A DNA stretch of 64,000 nucleotides from Cladorrhinum sp. PSN259 (taxonomy: Eukaryota > Ascomycota > Sordariomycetes > Sordariales > Podosporaceae): positions 1 to 64,000 of the forward strand of contig MU867113.1 of assembly GCA_033725935.1 (NCBI GenBank), written 5' to 3'. This document shows, one piece after another, positions 46,292 to 57,158 of this stretch. How positions within the stretch are numbered: the first letter of the stretch is position 1; every line of letters begins with the position of its first letter. The translations under genes and the position numbers were made by a program. A model generated the notes under the pieces. The model made no database searches and was not told the origin of the DNA. It saw nothing but the letters and a program-made list of their open reading frames with translations.

Positions 46292-47602
46292 TTAATTATC
46301 CTCCCAATGAGAGACCGAGCCGGTAACGGCTTCACTATCGTCATTGAGATCGGCATCGGTATCAGCCGTCTTCTTGCTGGTGGTCTTGGCTGTTGGCGTT
46401 TTGGTGGCTGCCTTCCAGGTCGCGCCTCCTTTGGCAACCTTTTTGAAGGCAACGCTCTCATCGGAAGCTTTCTTGTTACCACCGCTGCCGCCGGCGTTCG
46501 TGCCTCTGGCTTCCCCTGCTTTTGTCGCGCTTACTTCGGCGAGCCTTTGCTTCTTGTTTGCTCTCCAACGGGCGAAGTCAGCCGCGCAACCGGGGCAGTT
46601 CGGTCCGCCACGGTGGCCTGGCTTGTCGCCTCCCCTTGGGCAAAGCCGCTCATTGATTCGTTGTTGACGCCTGGCGCTCTGTTCGGCTGTACAATTGAGG
46701 CATTGACGCTTTCCAGCCGGAATGTTTGTCTTCATTTGCCTGCAAGTGGAGCAACGACGTTCCTCGGCCTCCTGGGTGTCGTCCGCTCGGTTTTGATCCA
46801 AGTCATTATCCTCAAGATTGGCGTCCTCGAAAGTTCCAGACTGGACCTGTTGCATTGGGCGGCCGTTCATATCCACGGATTGGGTGAACAGATCTTGGTT
46901 GGCTCCCTGGTGAAATGCGTAAGGCTCCGAGGTGTGCTGCTGCTGCTCGAGTTGCTGGGTCTGAATGGTCGTGCCTTGCAGATATGGCTCTTGGTTGTTG
47001 TGACTGGCGAGCAAGAGATTTTGCAGATACGACTCTTGGGTTTGTACGTCGAGAGGATGAGTCAATTGATGTGGGAAGTATATATATTGCTGTCCATTGG
47101 CGGGCTGCAGCAGCCGCTGCAGCTGCTCGTCATTCTGTAAAACTTGACTGCGGTGATTATGCTCTTCCGGAATCGGACCAAAGGTCGAGATGAAAGGCAT
47201 GGGAGCTGCAGAATGATCCTGCAAATTTTGGGCAGTACGGTCCCTTTTCGCACGAGCAACGCTGGAGTGGATATTCGAGGTCGATGCATTGCCAGCCGTG
47301 GCAACCTCAGATGCGACGAACTCATCCACAAGCTCTTCGTCGTACTTAATCATCGGATAAAACTGGTACAAGTCGTCGAGACTCTGTTGATCGGCGGTCG
47401 AGACACAGAGGTCACAGACCGGGGGGCGAGACAGTCCAGCATTGATCATGAACTGATGACGATCCTTGCTATGCTTGCAAACGATGCACTGCTGCTTATC
47501 GTTGGGTCCGCCGCCAACTGAGTCGCCTGGGTGACCTGTGAAAGAATTTTATGTTAGCTTTAATATCCATATTATTATCGAGTTGCATCTCTCACTGGTC
47601 AT
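46292..47602 (-). CDS. Cys-rich putative zinc-binding protein with Gln-rich centre (CPRGG family)
   Basis: A 7-nt first exon (47602-47596, encoding MT plus one base) joins across a 60-nt intron (GTGAGA...GCTAAC...TTCACAG) to 47535-46292, giving 416 aa. The join extends the frame upstream to include CIVCK, completing N-terminal module 1 (CIVCK...QFMIN...RPPVCDLC). A long Gln/Asn-rich, probably disordered centre follows. Module 2 is CSTCRQMKTNIP, CLNC, RLCPRGGDKPGH, NCPGC, FARWRANKK (C-x2-C-x13-C-x2-C-x16-C-x14-C-x2-C), then a Lys/Ala-rich tail. This is the best intact reference for the family. The micro-exon makes the exact start uncertain; a fallback start is the Met at 47449, which would lose half of module 1. 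Confidence 0.72.
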
Positions 47603-49053
47603 CCTCGTTATCCCCGGTGAATCGGCTTCGTCGTTACAATTGGACTGGTTGATGACGAGGCGAAAATGTTTTTGACGTTCCGAAGAGGTACTTATCAAAC
47701 GAACACAGACTGCTCATCGACGACGCCGTTGTAAGGTGTATTTAAAGATCGAGAATTGCAGAGAATTTGAAGGTTATCAGCCTTTGGCCACTGCGAACTC
47801 GACTGGAAAATAGTGGTAACGAAATTTCGCGTGCAAGTGGGAGGAAAGCTGGGAAGCACCGATCGATGACTCGAAAGAGGAAGGTAAGGTCGAAGAAGAA
47901 ATCAGGGAAAGATTTCAGTCTTGTCGCAAAATGAGCAGTGCGAAGAAAGAACGCCCCTCAGCGAGAAAAAATAGTTGGAATGGCAGACAATAGTCCGTTA
48001 CCTGGGACACTAGGCAAAACAATTGGTCGACTGGCAAAGAATGGGACATTGATAATTTTAGGTCCTGCCGGAGGGACCTGCGAGTGGTCATGATTGTTTT
48101 TTTTTTTAACCTTACTTTACTTATCGCCCTAGAGGCATATATATTATCACAATCCCAATTCCTAACGCACGGGCAATCGACAACAACCATGGGAAATGAA
48201 CCATAGAAAGATACAAACAAAATCTTTTCGAAGGAATAGAGTCTAAATATATACCTATTTCGTACATAATGAGCATCCCTGTGACTCAAGTTCGACCTGC
48301 TCGTGACTTTGTGCAAGGGAGAGGAAAGTTTATTCCTGCCGCTGTTGGTCTCCCAGCAGTATTTTGGTGACTCTTGTGAGGCGTATGATGTTTGTTCGTT
48401 GACTCTTTCTACTGCTGATAATACCGACCTTGTAGTTTCCATCGCCTGTTCAGTCTGTATGATGAATGATTAGATGATGCCCGTAGTACAACGAGTAGCA
48501 CTGAATGCCCAAGACGAAGAGTTAACGCCCAAGTCTTCCTGAGGATCTAGCCTCGAACCTCGATGTGGGATACTATGGCATCAGACCGACCTGAGAAGTC
48601 CAAATTCCCCTGGAGACATCCTGTGAAACATTCACGAGTAATGTGGCATTCAAGGATGGGCGCAGAAACAGAAGCAACGAAGGAGAAAGGGAAAGTAATA
48701 AGAAAATATATCCCACTTTAGAACTAGTTTGTTCCTATGACAGAGAGCTGTCAGATGAAATTGAGACCCAAACCAAGAAAACACACACAAGAGAATATCA
48801 AGAGTAACGGACAAATAAGAAAAAGAAGAGAAAGCAGAAATATTGAGGATAGTTCTTATATACCTAGTCTTAATGCCCTCTCTTCTGTCAGTTCAGTTGA
48901 CGCCTGTTGATCTCCGCTGTCTAGTCGCTGCCACCTCAGAACAAGTTGTTGGCACAGACAGCCTGGAGGTGATACAGGGTGGTGACTACTACTTTGCGCC
49001 TTTTTCTGCCGCGACCCTCTTAAGCTTGTAATGCGCCAATCCGAGGCTTCCTT
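47603..49053. other. Intergenic between family members
   Basis: An open frame at 47915-48442 (minus) looks random in composition. No other signal seen. Confidence 0.4.
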
Positions 49054-50329
49054 CTAGTTCTCCTCCTCGAAAACCATGTATTTCATGGTTGTGCCCTTTT
49101 TGACGGGTTGCTTCTTAGCAGCTGCCTTCATAGCTGGGCCCCCGTTTGTAATCCTCTTGCGCAAAATCTGGGCGATCTCCTCCTCGCTCGCCCCGTTATC
49201 CTTCGCATTCACAGCCTCCGCTTTCTTTATCTTCTTATTCAGTCTCCAGCGCGAAAAGTCTTCCTTACAACCGGGGCAGTTTGGCCCCCCACGGTGACCA
49301 GGCTTATCGCCTCCTCGCGGGCACCGGCCCTCGTTGCTGCGGTTTTGGCGTAAGCTGCTCTGACCGGCCGTACAGTCAAGGCATTGGAGCCTCGCAACGG
49401 GAATGTTGGTCTTCATATGCCCACAAGTTGAGCAAAGGCATGCCTCGGCTCGGGGATGTTCGGCGCCCTCAGGCGAGTCTTGCGTGGTAGCACCCTAAAT
49501 AACATAGCCACCCTCGCTTGGATCTTGAGTGCTCTTCTAGCGGAGGCTCGGCTAGTGCGGGCTCTGCTTCAGAAAGAGCTCGGGCTGGGAGACTTCAGGT
49601 TGAAAGGCGTGCTCTTCAAGGTCAGAATACTGTGCATCAAGCCCTTGCATATTGTCCTGCTGGTGGTTCTGCTGGACGTTGATGTTTGCGCCATCTAAAG
49701 TATGAGGTTCGGTCCAGTTCAGGGCTTGAGGTGGGATGAGAAGCTCTGATCGAATACATTGAGTTCTTGTTCATAATTGAAGTGGATCCAGTGGCCCTCT
49801 TGTTCGCGACTGAGGTGTGACAGCTGCCCATGAGCTTCCCTGCGCGGGCATTCAAGGTCGTCTTGACCAGTCTGAGTAGGAAATGGAATGATAGCAGTTT
49901 CCCTCCCAGGAGCTTCGAAGTTCTGGTCATCATACAGGTAGACGTTCGTGGGGTTATTGTAACGGCTGTGGTGCTAATACGCCGCTTCGACACCCTCGGA
50001 ACCTGGAACGAGATTTAGATGAGCTTGACCATGTGTTAATTCGGAATAGACTGCCACAGGCTGGGTGGAGATGCCAGAGTTCGAAGAAACGAATTGGTCG
50101 ATCGGTTGCTGCTGGTTGGCGGATTCATGGAACGCAATGAAATTGGCGAGGGACGCTTCGGGGGCGGTTGAAATACACTCTCCATTGCGATTACTGCCCA
50201 TTAATTGGGCGTTATTATCGCGATCTGCGACCAAAAAAACATCGTTAGCCCCAAGTTCCGTGTTATGGACGTATACCGTCAATTACCATTCATCCTCTCC
50301 ATCATCCGTCGACTGGTACTGTCGTTCAT
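49054..50329 (-). pseudogene. CPRGG-family gene broken by four TAG codons and one frameshift
   Basis: Exon 1 (50329-50287) and a 62-nt intron (GTAATT...GCTAAC...GTCGCAG) lead into exon 2 at 50224. The frame then meets TAG at 49976-49974 but stays coding for about 75 more codons (YNNPTNVYLYDDQNF, HFNYEQELNVFDQ). It shifts frame near 49750 into SELLIPPQALNWTEP, and meets TAG at 49554-49552, 49539-49537 and 49497-49495 before the intact module 2 (CLCSTCGHMKTN, CLDC, CPRGGDKPGHRGG, CPGC, FSRWRLNKK). Where it aligns with the 50927 gene, the first of these three TAGs faces CAG (SPRQPS versus SPH-stop-PS). So CpA-to-TpA changes explain the stops. It may still be expressed as a truncated protein. Confidence 0.75.
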
Positions 50330-50926
50330 ATTGAACGAGGCCAGATAGGATGGTACTAGATTAAGAACTTTCGGCCTAGGGTGCTGGCAAGGGAGCTGAA
50401 ATGGATGGATGTAAGGCTGGGTCGAATGTCGCAGCAAGCTAGGGCAGCTAACCGGCTTCTGACAGCTTCTCGAAGGTTGGCAGGATCCGAGTCAAAACTG
50501 CCAATAAGAGAATGCTGCCGAAGCAATTGCAGTCGTAGGATTGAAAGAGGAGGGCTTGTCCACGTAAAGGCTCAGCTTAATTGCAAAGTCGACAATATAT
50601 TTGCGATCCCAGGATGAAGATAATTCAAGGAAACAGAAATATAATCGCAGGGAAAAACCAAGCAGTGGGAAGGAAGGCAGTGGTCGGTGCTGACGGAAGT
50701 TCCCTGAATTTTCATCCGACATGATAAGATTGAGACAAAAACCATAAAATTATACACGAAACGGCCAATGAGTATAAATGACGAATAAAAATGAACAAAA
50801 GGCAGAAAACCTGGCCCAACATTGATTAATATTAGAAATAATGCTTCCTCTTCGGCTCGTCCCACTCAATTACTATCCATTATGTAATTAACCACTGGTT
50901 ACCAGCTTAAAACCATTCCAAGCCCT
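50330..50926. other. Short intergenic gap between tandem family members
   Basis: No coding sequence. The gap separates two same-strand paralogs. Confidence 0.4.
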
Positions 50927-52042
50927 TTATTTCTGTTCCTCCTCCAGAACAGGGTATTTCATGGTAATTTTCTTTATTACGGTCGGCTTCTTGGGAGCCC
51001 GCTTCTTCTTCACAGCTGGCTTGGTCATGATTTTCTTGGTGATCTTCTTGTAAAGTGTTTGATTAATCTCCTCCTCAGTCGCACCGTTGGCCTTTGACTT
51101 CTTTGCCTCGGCCATCTTTTGCTTCGTATTCTATCTCCAGCGGGCGAAATAAGCTGCACAACCCGGACAATTATCGCCCCCAAGATGGCCTGGCTTGTGG
51201 CCTGCGCGTGGACATAGGCCCTCGTTAATGCGACGTTGCCGAAGGCTACTCTGCCCGGTGATACAGTCGACGCATTGGCTTTTGGCGACCGGGGTGTTGG
51301 TCTTCATGTGGCCGCAAGTCGAGCATAAACGGGTCTCCACTTGTTGGGTGTCGTCGGGATGAGCTTGCGCGATAGCATTGTCAATACTATGGTCCTGAGA
51401 CGCTGAATATTGGGTGCTCGGCTGGCGAGGGCTCTGCTGCTGGAAGAATTCAGAAAGAAAGGCCTCCTCTTCGGGGTGCCGCTCTTCGGTAGCATTCTTC
51501 TGCTCGGATTCAGCTTCGGGGTGAATGGCTGGTTGCTTCAGGGTCTAGGCTTGGACGAAGTTCAGGTTTGCAAGATGAGCTGCGAAACTCCGGTCACACG
51601 GGTTAACTTCTTGAGCTCGGAAGTGATCATCGTCATCTCCGGGGAAATACTTGGGGTCATCGAAGAGGCCGCTGTCCTAACACGGCTGTACGGATCCCTC
51701 GGAAGTCTCGAAGAGGGTCATTGTCTGATGAATCCGGAGGTGGTCCAGAGAAGTTTGAGTGTTGCCCTGTGAGGTATCCGTGGAGCACCCAAGACCTTGA
51801 AGATGAGCCTCAGAACGTTTCATATGGGAATGGAGTAGAAGGAAGGGGCGTAGGTCTCCAGCTGAATATTTCACGACGAGATGATTGAAGACAAAATCAT
51901 GTGGTAAGGAGGGGTCGCTTTGGCTCGTATCTGGTCGAAACTTCAGCCCATTACTGACGGCCTCAAAAAGCAGGCTAAAATTTGCTGTCACGGTCGACCC
52001 AGCAATGATAGCTTTGTCCTCAATTTTCCATCCGGACTGCAC
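50927..52042 (-). pseudogene. CPRGG-family gene: one continuous frame interrupted only by three TAG codons
   Basis: From ATG at 52042 to the terminal TAA/TAG-type stop at 50927 the frame is continuous for 372 codons with no indel. It holds TAG at 51679-51677, 51547-51545 and 51133-51131. Coding character persists on both sides of each (GLFDDPKYFPGDDDD; NLNFVQA-stop-TLKQPAIHP; AAYFARWR-stop-NTKQKMAEAKK). Module 2 is complete: CSTCGHMKTNTP, CVDC, LCPRAGHKPGH, NCPGC. In the last case paralogs read WRANKK and WRLNKK. All three stops can derive from CAG. Either the gene is a recent, RIP-type nonsense pseudogene, or the stops are overcome in the cell; sequence alone cannot tell. Confidence 0.75.
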
Positions 52043-53303
52043 CTACCTATTCCAATCCGAATACCCCACTTCCTGGCCTAAATGTACCTTCCGTACCTGG
52101 TAGCCTCTACCTCTTTCCCGAACCCACTGCAGTGAGAAGAACCTTTGGTACTCGAGGTTATGTATTCTTGCGCCGAATGTTCAGATGAAATTACGACCAG
52201 TCCGTAACCACTTAGCCCTTTGCTTGCTCTCTGCAGCGATCACCAGCCAACCACAATATGTAGTTATATCAGCGCACTGAGTCCGTCTTCGTTTCTTTCT
52301 TGTCGCGCTGCTATCACCTGGTTCGATGATATCGTCGGCGGGACCAATCCCACTTGCCCGGAAAACCTTCCTTCTATCCTAGAATTTACCCACTTTTCTT
52401 GATGGTATTTCGATTTCTGATTCCCACAGTCCTATTTATTAAAGTCTGATCGTCGATTCCTACGATCTGGACTTCTCTTCTCAACCTACCCCCGCTCCCT
52501 TTCATCGACACCCGCACTGCGACCGACTAAACGGCGCTACGTCGAGACCCTCTGACAATCCATTTACAGTCTATATCCTATCCGGTGCAGGTTATAATAA
52601 CTTAGCCCTTACGCAAGTAATATCACGTTCACTTATCTATAATACTCATAGCGATATTTATAAAAGTAACCTATTATTAATAGTAATTAATTCCGTCTGA
52701 GAGCGTCCTATAATCTTCGATTACCCTGTCATCTTACCCAGGCGTACTGCCTTTCAGTCTGTATCCTATCCGGTGCAGGTTATAATATGTGGCGCTGTAG
52801 AAAAGCCGCTGGTCCCTTCTCTTAGCCCCTAGTTTTTCGAATCATTCTTCGTAATATTAATTTGAGGTGAAGCTTGTATATTCGTCGTGTGTTCGTCGTA
52901 TGGTCGTCGTGGTTCGTTATGTGTTCGTTGTACATTCGTCGTCTGTTCGAGAAAGAGGTTGGGTCCCGTCGATTAGGTGTGGCAGAAATCGCTTTAAGAA
53001 ATTTAGAGTGGGGGATATTAAACAAGCGGGGTTTGAGCTGCCACGGTGGGGTTAGCCCTAGTAAACCTCAAAGTTGGTTCGGGGTTTTGTCCTTCTTGTA
53101 CGTCTGAGCCCTCGTAGTAAGGGAAAGTTGTTAATTAATTACCTAATTGAAAACCACGTGCTCGATAGCTTGGGCTGCGCCACAATTAGGCAGTAATTAC
53201 CACATCATCGCCGCTCAGTACCAACTGTTTCAATCTTGAACATCATTTCTACCCCTTATACTACCTTCATACCCTTAAGAGGAAAAAGTCTAGAAAAGTC
53301 AAA
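52043..53303. other. Intergenic, partly AT-rich
   Basis: The stretch 52560-52800 is AT-rich with TpA excess and carries a 33-bp direct repeat (listed separately). The gene at 53304 has a plain promoter side with no clear TATA. Confidence 0.45.
52567..52787. repeat. 33-bp direct repeat pair, 188 bp apart
   Basis: The copies at 52567-52599 and 52755-52787 share CAGTCT(A/G)TATCCTATCC then GGTGCAGGTTATAATA with a single difference. They flank an AT-rich core. They could be remnants of a terminal repeat or a local duplication. Confidence 0.85.
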
Positions 53304-55824
53304 ATGAGTTTCGGCTATGCTGTCGGGGACGTTGTTGCAGTGCTAGGGTTATTTGAGCGAATCGCTATCGAAATCCGTAGCTATCGCGATGGACCCAACC
53401 ACTTCCAGCAGCTCCAGGCAGAACTCGAGATGCATCGAACTACCATTCAATCCATTCTTACAGTCGAGCCAACATGTTTGAAGGACTTTGTCATCGTCCA
53501 ACGAATACGCGCCATTGCGCTACACTGTCGACTCCCGCTGCAGCAATTCCTTGACCAGATGCATGGCAAAGAACAAGCCCTCGGAAACTTTCGAACTGCA
53601 CGGGGGCTGACCGCTATCGGCACCCGACTGCATTGGTCCTTGATTGGTAAGAAAGACGTGGACGAATTGAGGAATACTCTGCTGTCGCGCATGTTGGCAA
53701 TCAACCTCCTCCAAGGCCAACTTCAAGTACTACAGATTCAGAGGCTCGGGCCAGAAATGAACCACTTCGCTAAGGTCCAGTCGCGAGACTTGGCCAAGTT
53801 TGCCCACGAAATAAAAATATTGCGAGATACTGCGGAGGAAACACCTCGAGCGATTTCCGACTTGAGGATGTTGGTTGAGAAAGACTGTTTGGACACAACC
53901 CAGCACCTAGGAAAGATTGACAACAAACTTAAAGTTGTCGAGTCCAACATTAAGAAGCTTTTCACCGATGCGTTTTCTGTTGTGGCAATTTTCGGTAAGG
54001 GTTTAGGGGAACGAGTTGGTACGGCCCTAAGTCAGATACTTGATTTAATGGTTCAATTGCGGAAAATGATGGAAGTGTAAGTGTATCTCCACTTTATTCT
54101 CGTGGCTTCATACCTAGTAATGCTCATTTTTATCATATCTAGGCTCTCAAAGACATCACAAACTGTGCTTGAAGCAGTTTCCAAGACCACGTAAGTAAAA
54201 AAAACCTTTCCGCTACTTTATAGGTACTCTTGCTCGTGCACGAGTTAACGCTACACATAAAGATCTATTCTGCTCGACCTTCGCAATAATATGAGGTCTC
54301 TCGCTCAATCGATCGACTCCATTCCGCTGCATCTAAAACTCCCACTCATTCGATTCGACGATGCGCTTGGAGAAAGTTGGGCTATCCCCTTTCAAGCCTG
54401 CACTACATGGCAAGCTTTTACAGAAATGCTCAAGGCTGTTATATTTCGAGAACAGCGTCCCGGTTTCCATCGAGTAATCAATAACCAGTTCGTCCTAAAA
54501 ATTGCAAAAAGTCATCGAGATATACCGCGATGGGAATGGGAGAAGCGAATTGAGCCAGGGATGCATATCGAGCAATGGATGAATGTTCCTGAGCTTGTTA
54601 CTGACTTGAGAGGATGTCCCTTTCCGGAATGCGATGGAACCTTCTCTGATATTTTAAAGACGCTTGGAGGCGGGATGTGGTACGATTATATACCCTACTC
54701 CACAAAAAACTCAAACAAAATTATGCATGGTTGTATTAGCTAACTCAAAACAGCTTAAAATGCGATCGCTCTACCATTTCAAGGAAGCAATATCAGAACC
54801 TAATTACTGTCCGCCGACCCGAGTATGAAGGAGGGCAGATATTATCTTCTGACCAAACTCAGAACTCTTCAGAATACCAAGGCGAGAAACGAGCAGCGGG
54901 GCCCTTTCAACTTCCCAAAATTGAAAGTCCGGACAAGATGGACGATATTAAACATTTTCGTCGAGTACAATACCAGCAACCTGTTGAGGCAGTTAACACC
55001 CTTGAAGAGGCCGAAGAGATACTTCGTGTAAATGCAACCGAACCCCGAGCAAATCAATTCATGGGATGGTACAAGTTGAGCATAGACGATGACCCGTACT
55101 CAGCAGTACAATATCTTCAGACCGCATCGGATTGGCACGGTATGAGATCACCTTTTGATGATAACGTTTGAAATAAGACATTAGGCTCGAGATTAACTAA
55201 AAAGTGCAGGGACGGATTTTTATAATGCAGAGCAGTCTAACTATCTGCTTGGCCGTGCCTATATGGCTCTGCGCCAATTCCCAAAAGCTTACGAGTCCTA
55301 TGAAAAGGTGATGGTAGACACAGATCCCCGATGTCACGAATATTGGATTTCCATAGCGATTTTGTACTATCGTATCTTTCAACATCGTGATTCTCTCGAC
55401 GCTTTAGCAAAAGCTATTCGCTTGTATCCATTCGACCCCAGAACTTGGATGAATCTGGGTATACTGGTATGTCAATGCCCCTCCTAGACAATTGAAGTAT
55501 ATATAAGGGAGGCTCGATTAGTAAAGCTAAGAACAGTTAAAACGTAAGCTGACATAAAAGAAGTATGACTCCGTACATCAGTTCGAAGATTCTACGGACT
55601 GCTTTTCGAGGTGTCTGGAACTTAGCCCAGTGAGCGAATCGCACTATGCACGTTCGAGACTGAGTGGAGATATTCCGCCACCAGACTTCAATGCAGAGTA
55701 CCAACGACCCATGGTGGAACCAGCCTTGGAACATGTTAATAAAACGATACTTGCGCCACGCAACAGTAGCAAAGACATTAACCTAAACCCGATCCAAAAG
55801 ACAGCAAATAAGTCAGACTACTGA
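53304..55824 (+). CDS. Fungal helical N-domain + ubiquitin-like domain + Cys knuckle + Ssn6/Cyc8-like TPR protein
   Basis: Six exons give 714 aa: 53304-54076, 54143-54190, 54263-54679, 54754-55139, 55210-55466 and 55561-55824. The introns are 66, 72, 74, 70 and 94 nt, most with GTA(A/T/C)GN donors and CTAAC/CTGAC-like branch sites. Residues 1-230 (MSFGYAVGDVVAVLGLFERIA) are the helical N-terminal region common in fungal NLR-like and ubiquitin-like-domain proteins. Residues about 290-375 (LPLIRFDDALGESWAIPFQ, WEWEKRIEPGMHI) match the fungal ubiquitin-like domain. CPFPEC and, across intron 3, CLKC form a likely zinc knuckle. Residues about 490-670 are TPRs whose best resemblance is the Ssn6/Cyc8 corepressor (YLLGRAYMALRQFPKAYESY, SIAILYYRIFQHRDSLDAL, LDALAKAIRLYPFDP). 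Reading single frames would split this into four unrelated fragments. Role unknown; a link between ubiquitin-like signalling and transcriptional repression is only inference. Confidence 0.78.
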
Positions 55825-56571
55825 GGATAAAGACAGTTGAGCTCTGGAGCATGATGTGGGAATCTATAGTGAATTGGGGAAATGGTTGTCATCTTGGGAT
55901 TCTGCGGTTCAGGGATAGTGTTTTGGTTGGGTGCTTGGTTGGGCGTATTGATGGATTCAGGGGCTTGCCGCTGGCTGGAACCATCATATGTCACAGAAAG
56001 CCATATGCAACGAATGCCATGAAGAAAAGGAGGCGCGGGGATAATCCTTATAGAATGTTTTAAATTTACGTTGGTATTGCGCACTTAATTAATAGGAATA
56101 TTAGAACTCTAAGGGAAGGAGTTCAATGTAAACAGTAGTCCCTAAGGGGCAGTTTGGATGGCATTAAAATAACTGTTCTAGTGATTGATGACCTTGTTAA
56201 GTGGGAATAGGATCCTGATATTAAGGTTACGGTTTCCTATTGTCACAAGCAAAGAGTCTGACTTCAATACGGCTAAGAGCTTTCCTTACAACCCGGCCCG
56301 AGCTGCCAGTCTGACTTGGCTTTAATATAATCAAGGGCAAATACCAGGATCTGGTCTTGCATGAAATCCCAAAGCCAATTATCGAGCACGCCATCGCTAT
56401 GTATCTGGACTTTAAACTTATAAGCATCCGAAACGAGCATCCTTTCTTGGCTGTCGGACGGGCATTATTCTTATCGTGTAAAGTGTCGGTTATGGTGGTT
56501 ACGGTACTGGAGTTAATAACAGGCTCGGCGGACTTGGAGTCGTGTTACACCCCGTGCAAACCCCCTCTACA
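55825..56571. other. Intergenic with possible coding debris
   Basis: At 56330-56480 (plus) a stretch reads DLVLHEIPKPIIEHAIAMYL, protein-like but of unknown family and without start or splice sites. It is likely a fragment of an old gene or element. Confidence 0.35.
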
Positions 56572-56670
56572 CGGACCACCATGCTGGGCACTGGATGGTT
56601 AATCCGGACCACCATACAGGGCATTAGATGATCAACCCGGACCACCATGCAGAGCATTGGATGGTTAACC
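56572..56670. repeat. Three-unit 33-bp minisatellite
   Basis: Three exact-length units (56572-56604, 56605-56637, 56638-56670) share CGGACCACCAT-x-C-x-GGGCA-type sequence ending GGTTAA(T/C)C. Unit 2 differs from units 1 and 3 mainly by G-to-A changes (TGC to TAC, GGATGG to AGATGA), as RIP-like mutation would give. Confidence 0.85.
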
Positions 56671-56893
56671 ACTAATTATTGGGCTAGGGATATGAAGACC
56701 TATAAGTCCGTAAGAGACTAATTATAAGGTGCGTTATATACTTTATCGCTAAGATATAGAATATACGGGGTATAATACCAGGTACTTTATATAAATCCAG
56801 TGTTCTTTAAAGAGCACGGAGATATATAAAATAAGGTATAATATACCTAGAAAATATATATAGATAGCTTTATTATAAATAAGGGAGCCTCGT
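56671..56893. other. AT-rich, TpA-rich block (RIP-like)
   Basis: Dense TATA/ATAT words and stop codons in all frames between the minisatellite and the family remnant. Typical of RIP-degraded fungal repeats; no element could be identified. Confidence 0.55.
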
Positions 56894-57158
56894 AGGTGCG
56901 GGACCTGCAAAAAACTGAAGCGAAATATCCCAGAGACCGGCAAACAATGTAGGGATTGTATACGGCCTAAAGCAATCGCAGGGCCCAGAATATCGCGGCT
57001 GGCCTCTGTCCACGCGGGGAAGTCAGATAGGTTATGTCGGTGGAGGGAAGTGCCCTGCTTGCGCGGCATCTTTTGCGAAGTGGCGTGATAATAAAAAGAA
57101 GAAAATAAAAACTAATAAGCAGCTGCCAGCAGAGCTGTATTTACTAACCCCCACTTAA
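56894..57158 (+). pseudogene. Frameshifted remnant of the CPRGG Cys-rich family, opposite strand
   Basis: Plus-strand reading gives RCGTCKKLKRNIPETGKQC-RDC in one frame, with C-x2-C-x13-C-x2-C as in the 46292 gene. LCPRG follows in a second frame (57004 onward) and GYVGGGKCPACAASFAKWR with NKKKKIK in a third, ending TAA at 57156-57158. The order of motifs is exactly that of module 2 in the intact gene (NIPAGKRQC-LNC, LCPRGG, NCPGC, FARWRANKK). Two indels and lost residues around the CPRG make it a pseudogene. It is the only member on the plus strand, and has no N-terminal half. Confidence 0.8.

Noticed and set aside
46181..47140. 319-aa plus-strand open frame rich in Leu/Val
   Set aside because: Antisense shadow of the Gln-rich Cys-family gene (CAG/CAA reads as Leu on the other strand).
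47915..48442. 175-aa minus-strand frame
   Set aside because: No motif, odd composition, and no relation to the adjacent family; taken as chance.
53304..54743. Ubiquitin-like gene ending at the stop near 54743
   Set aside because: That stop lies inside intron 3; removing the intron completes a Cys knuckle and continues into the TPRs.
54291..55824. Four separate small genes in this stretch
   Set aside because: Splice donors, branch sites and acceptors join them in frame into one domain-coherent protein.
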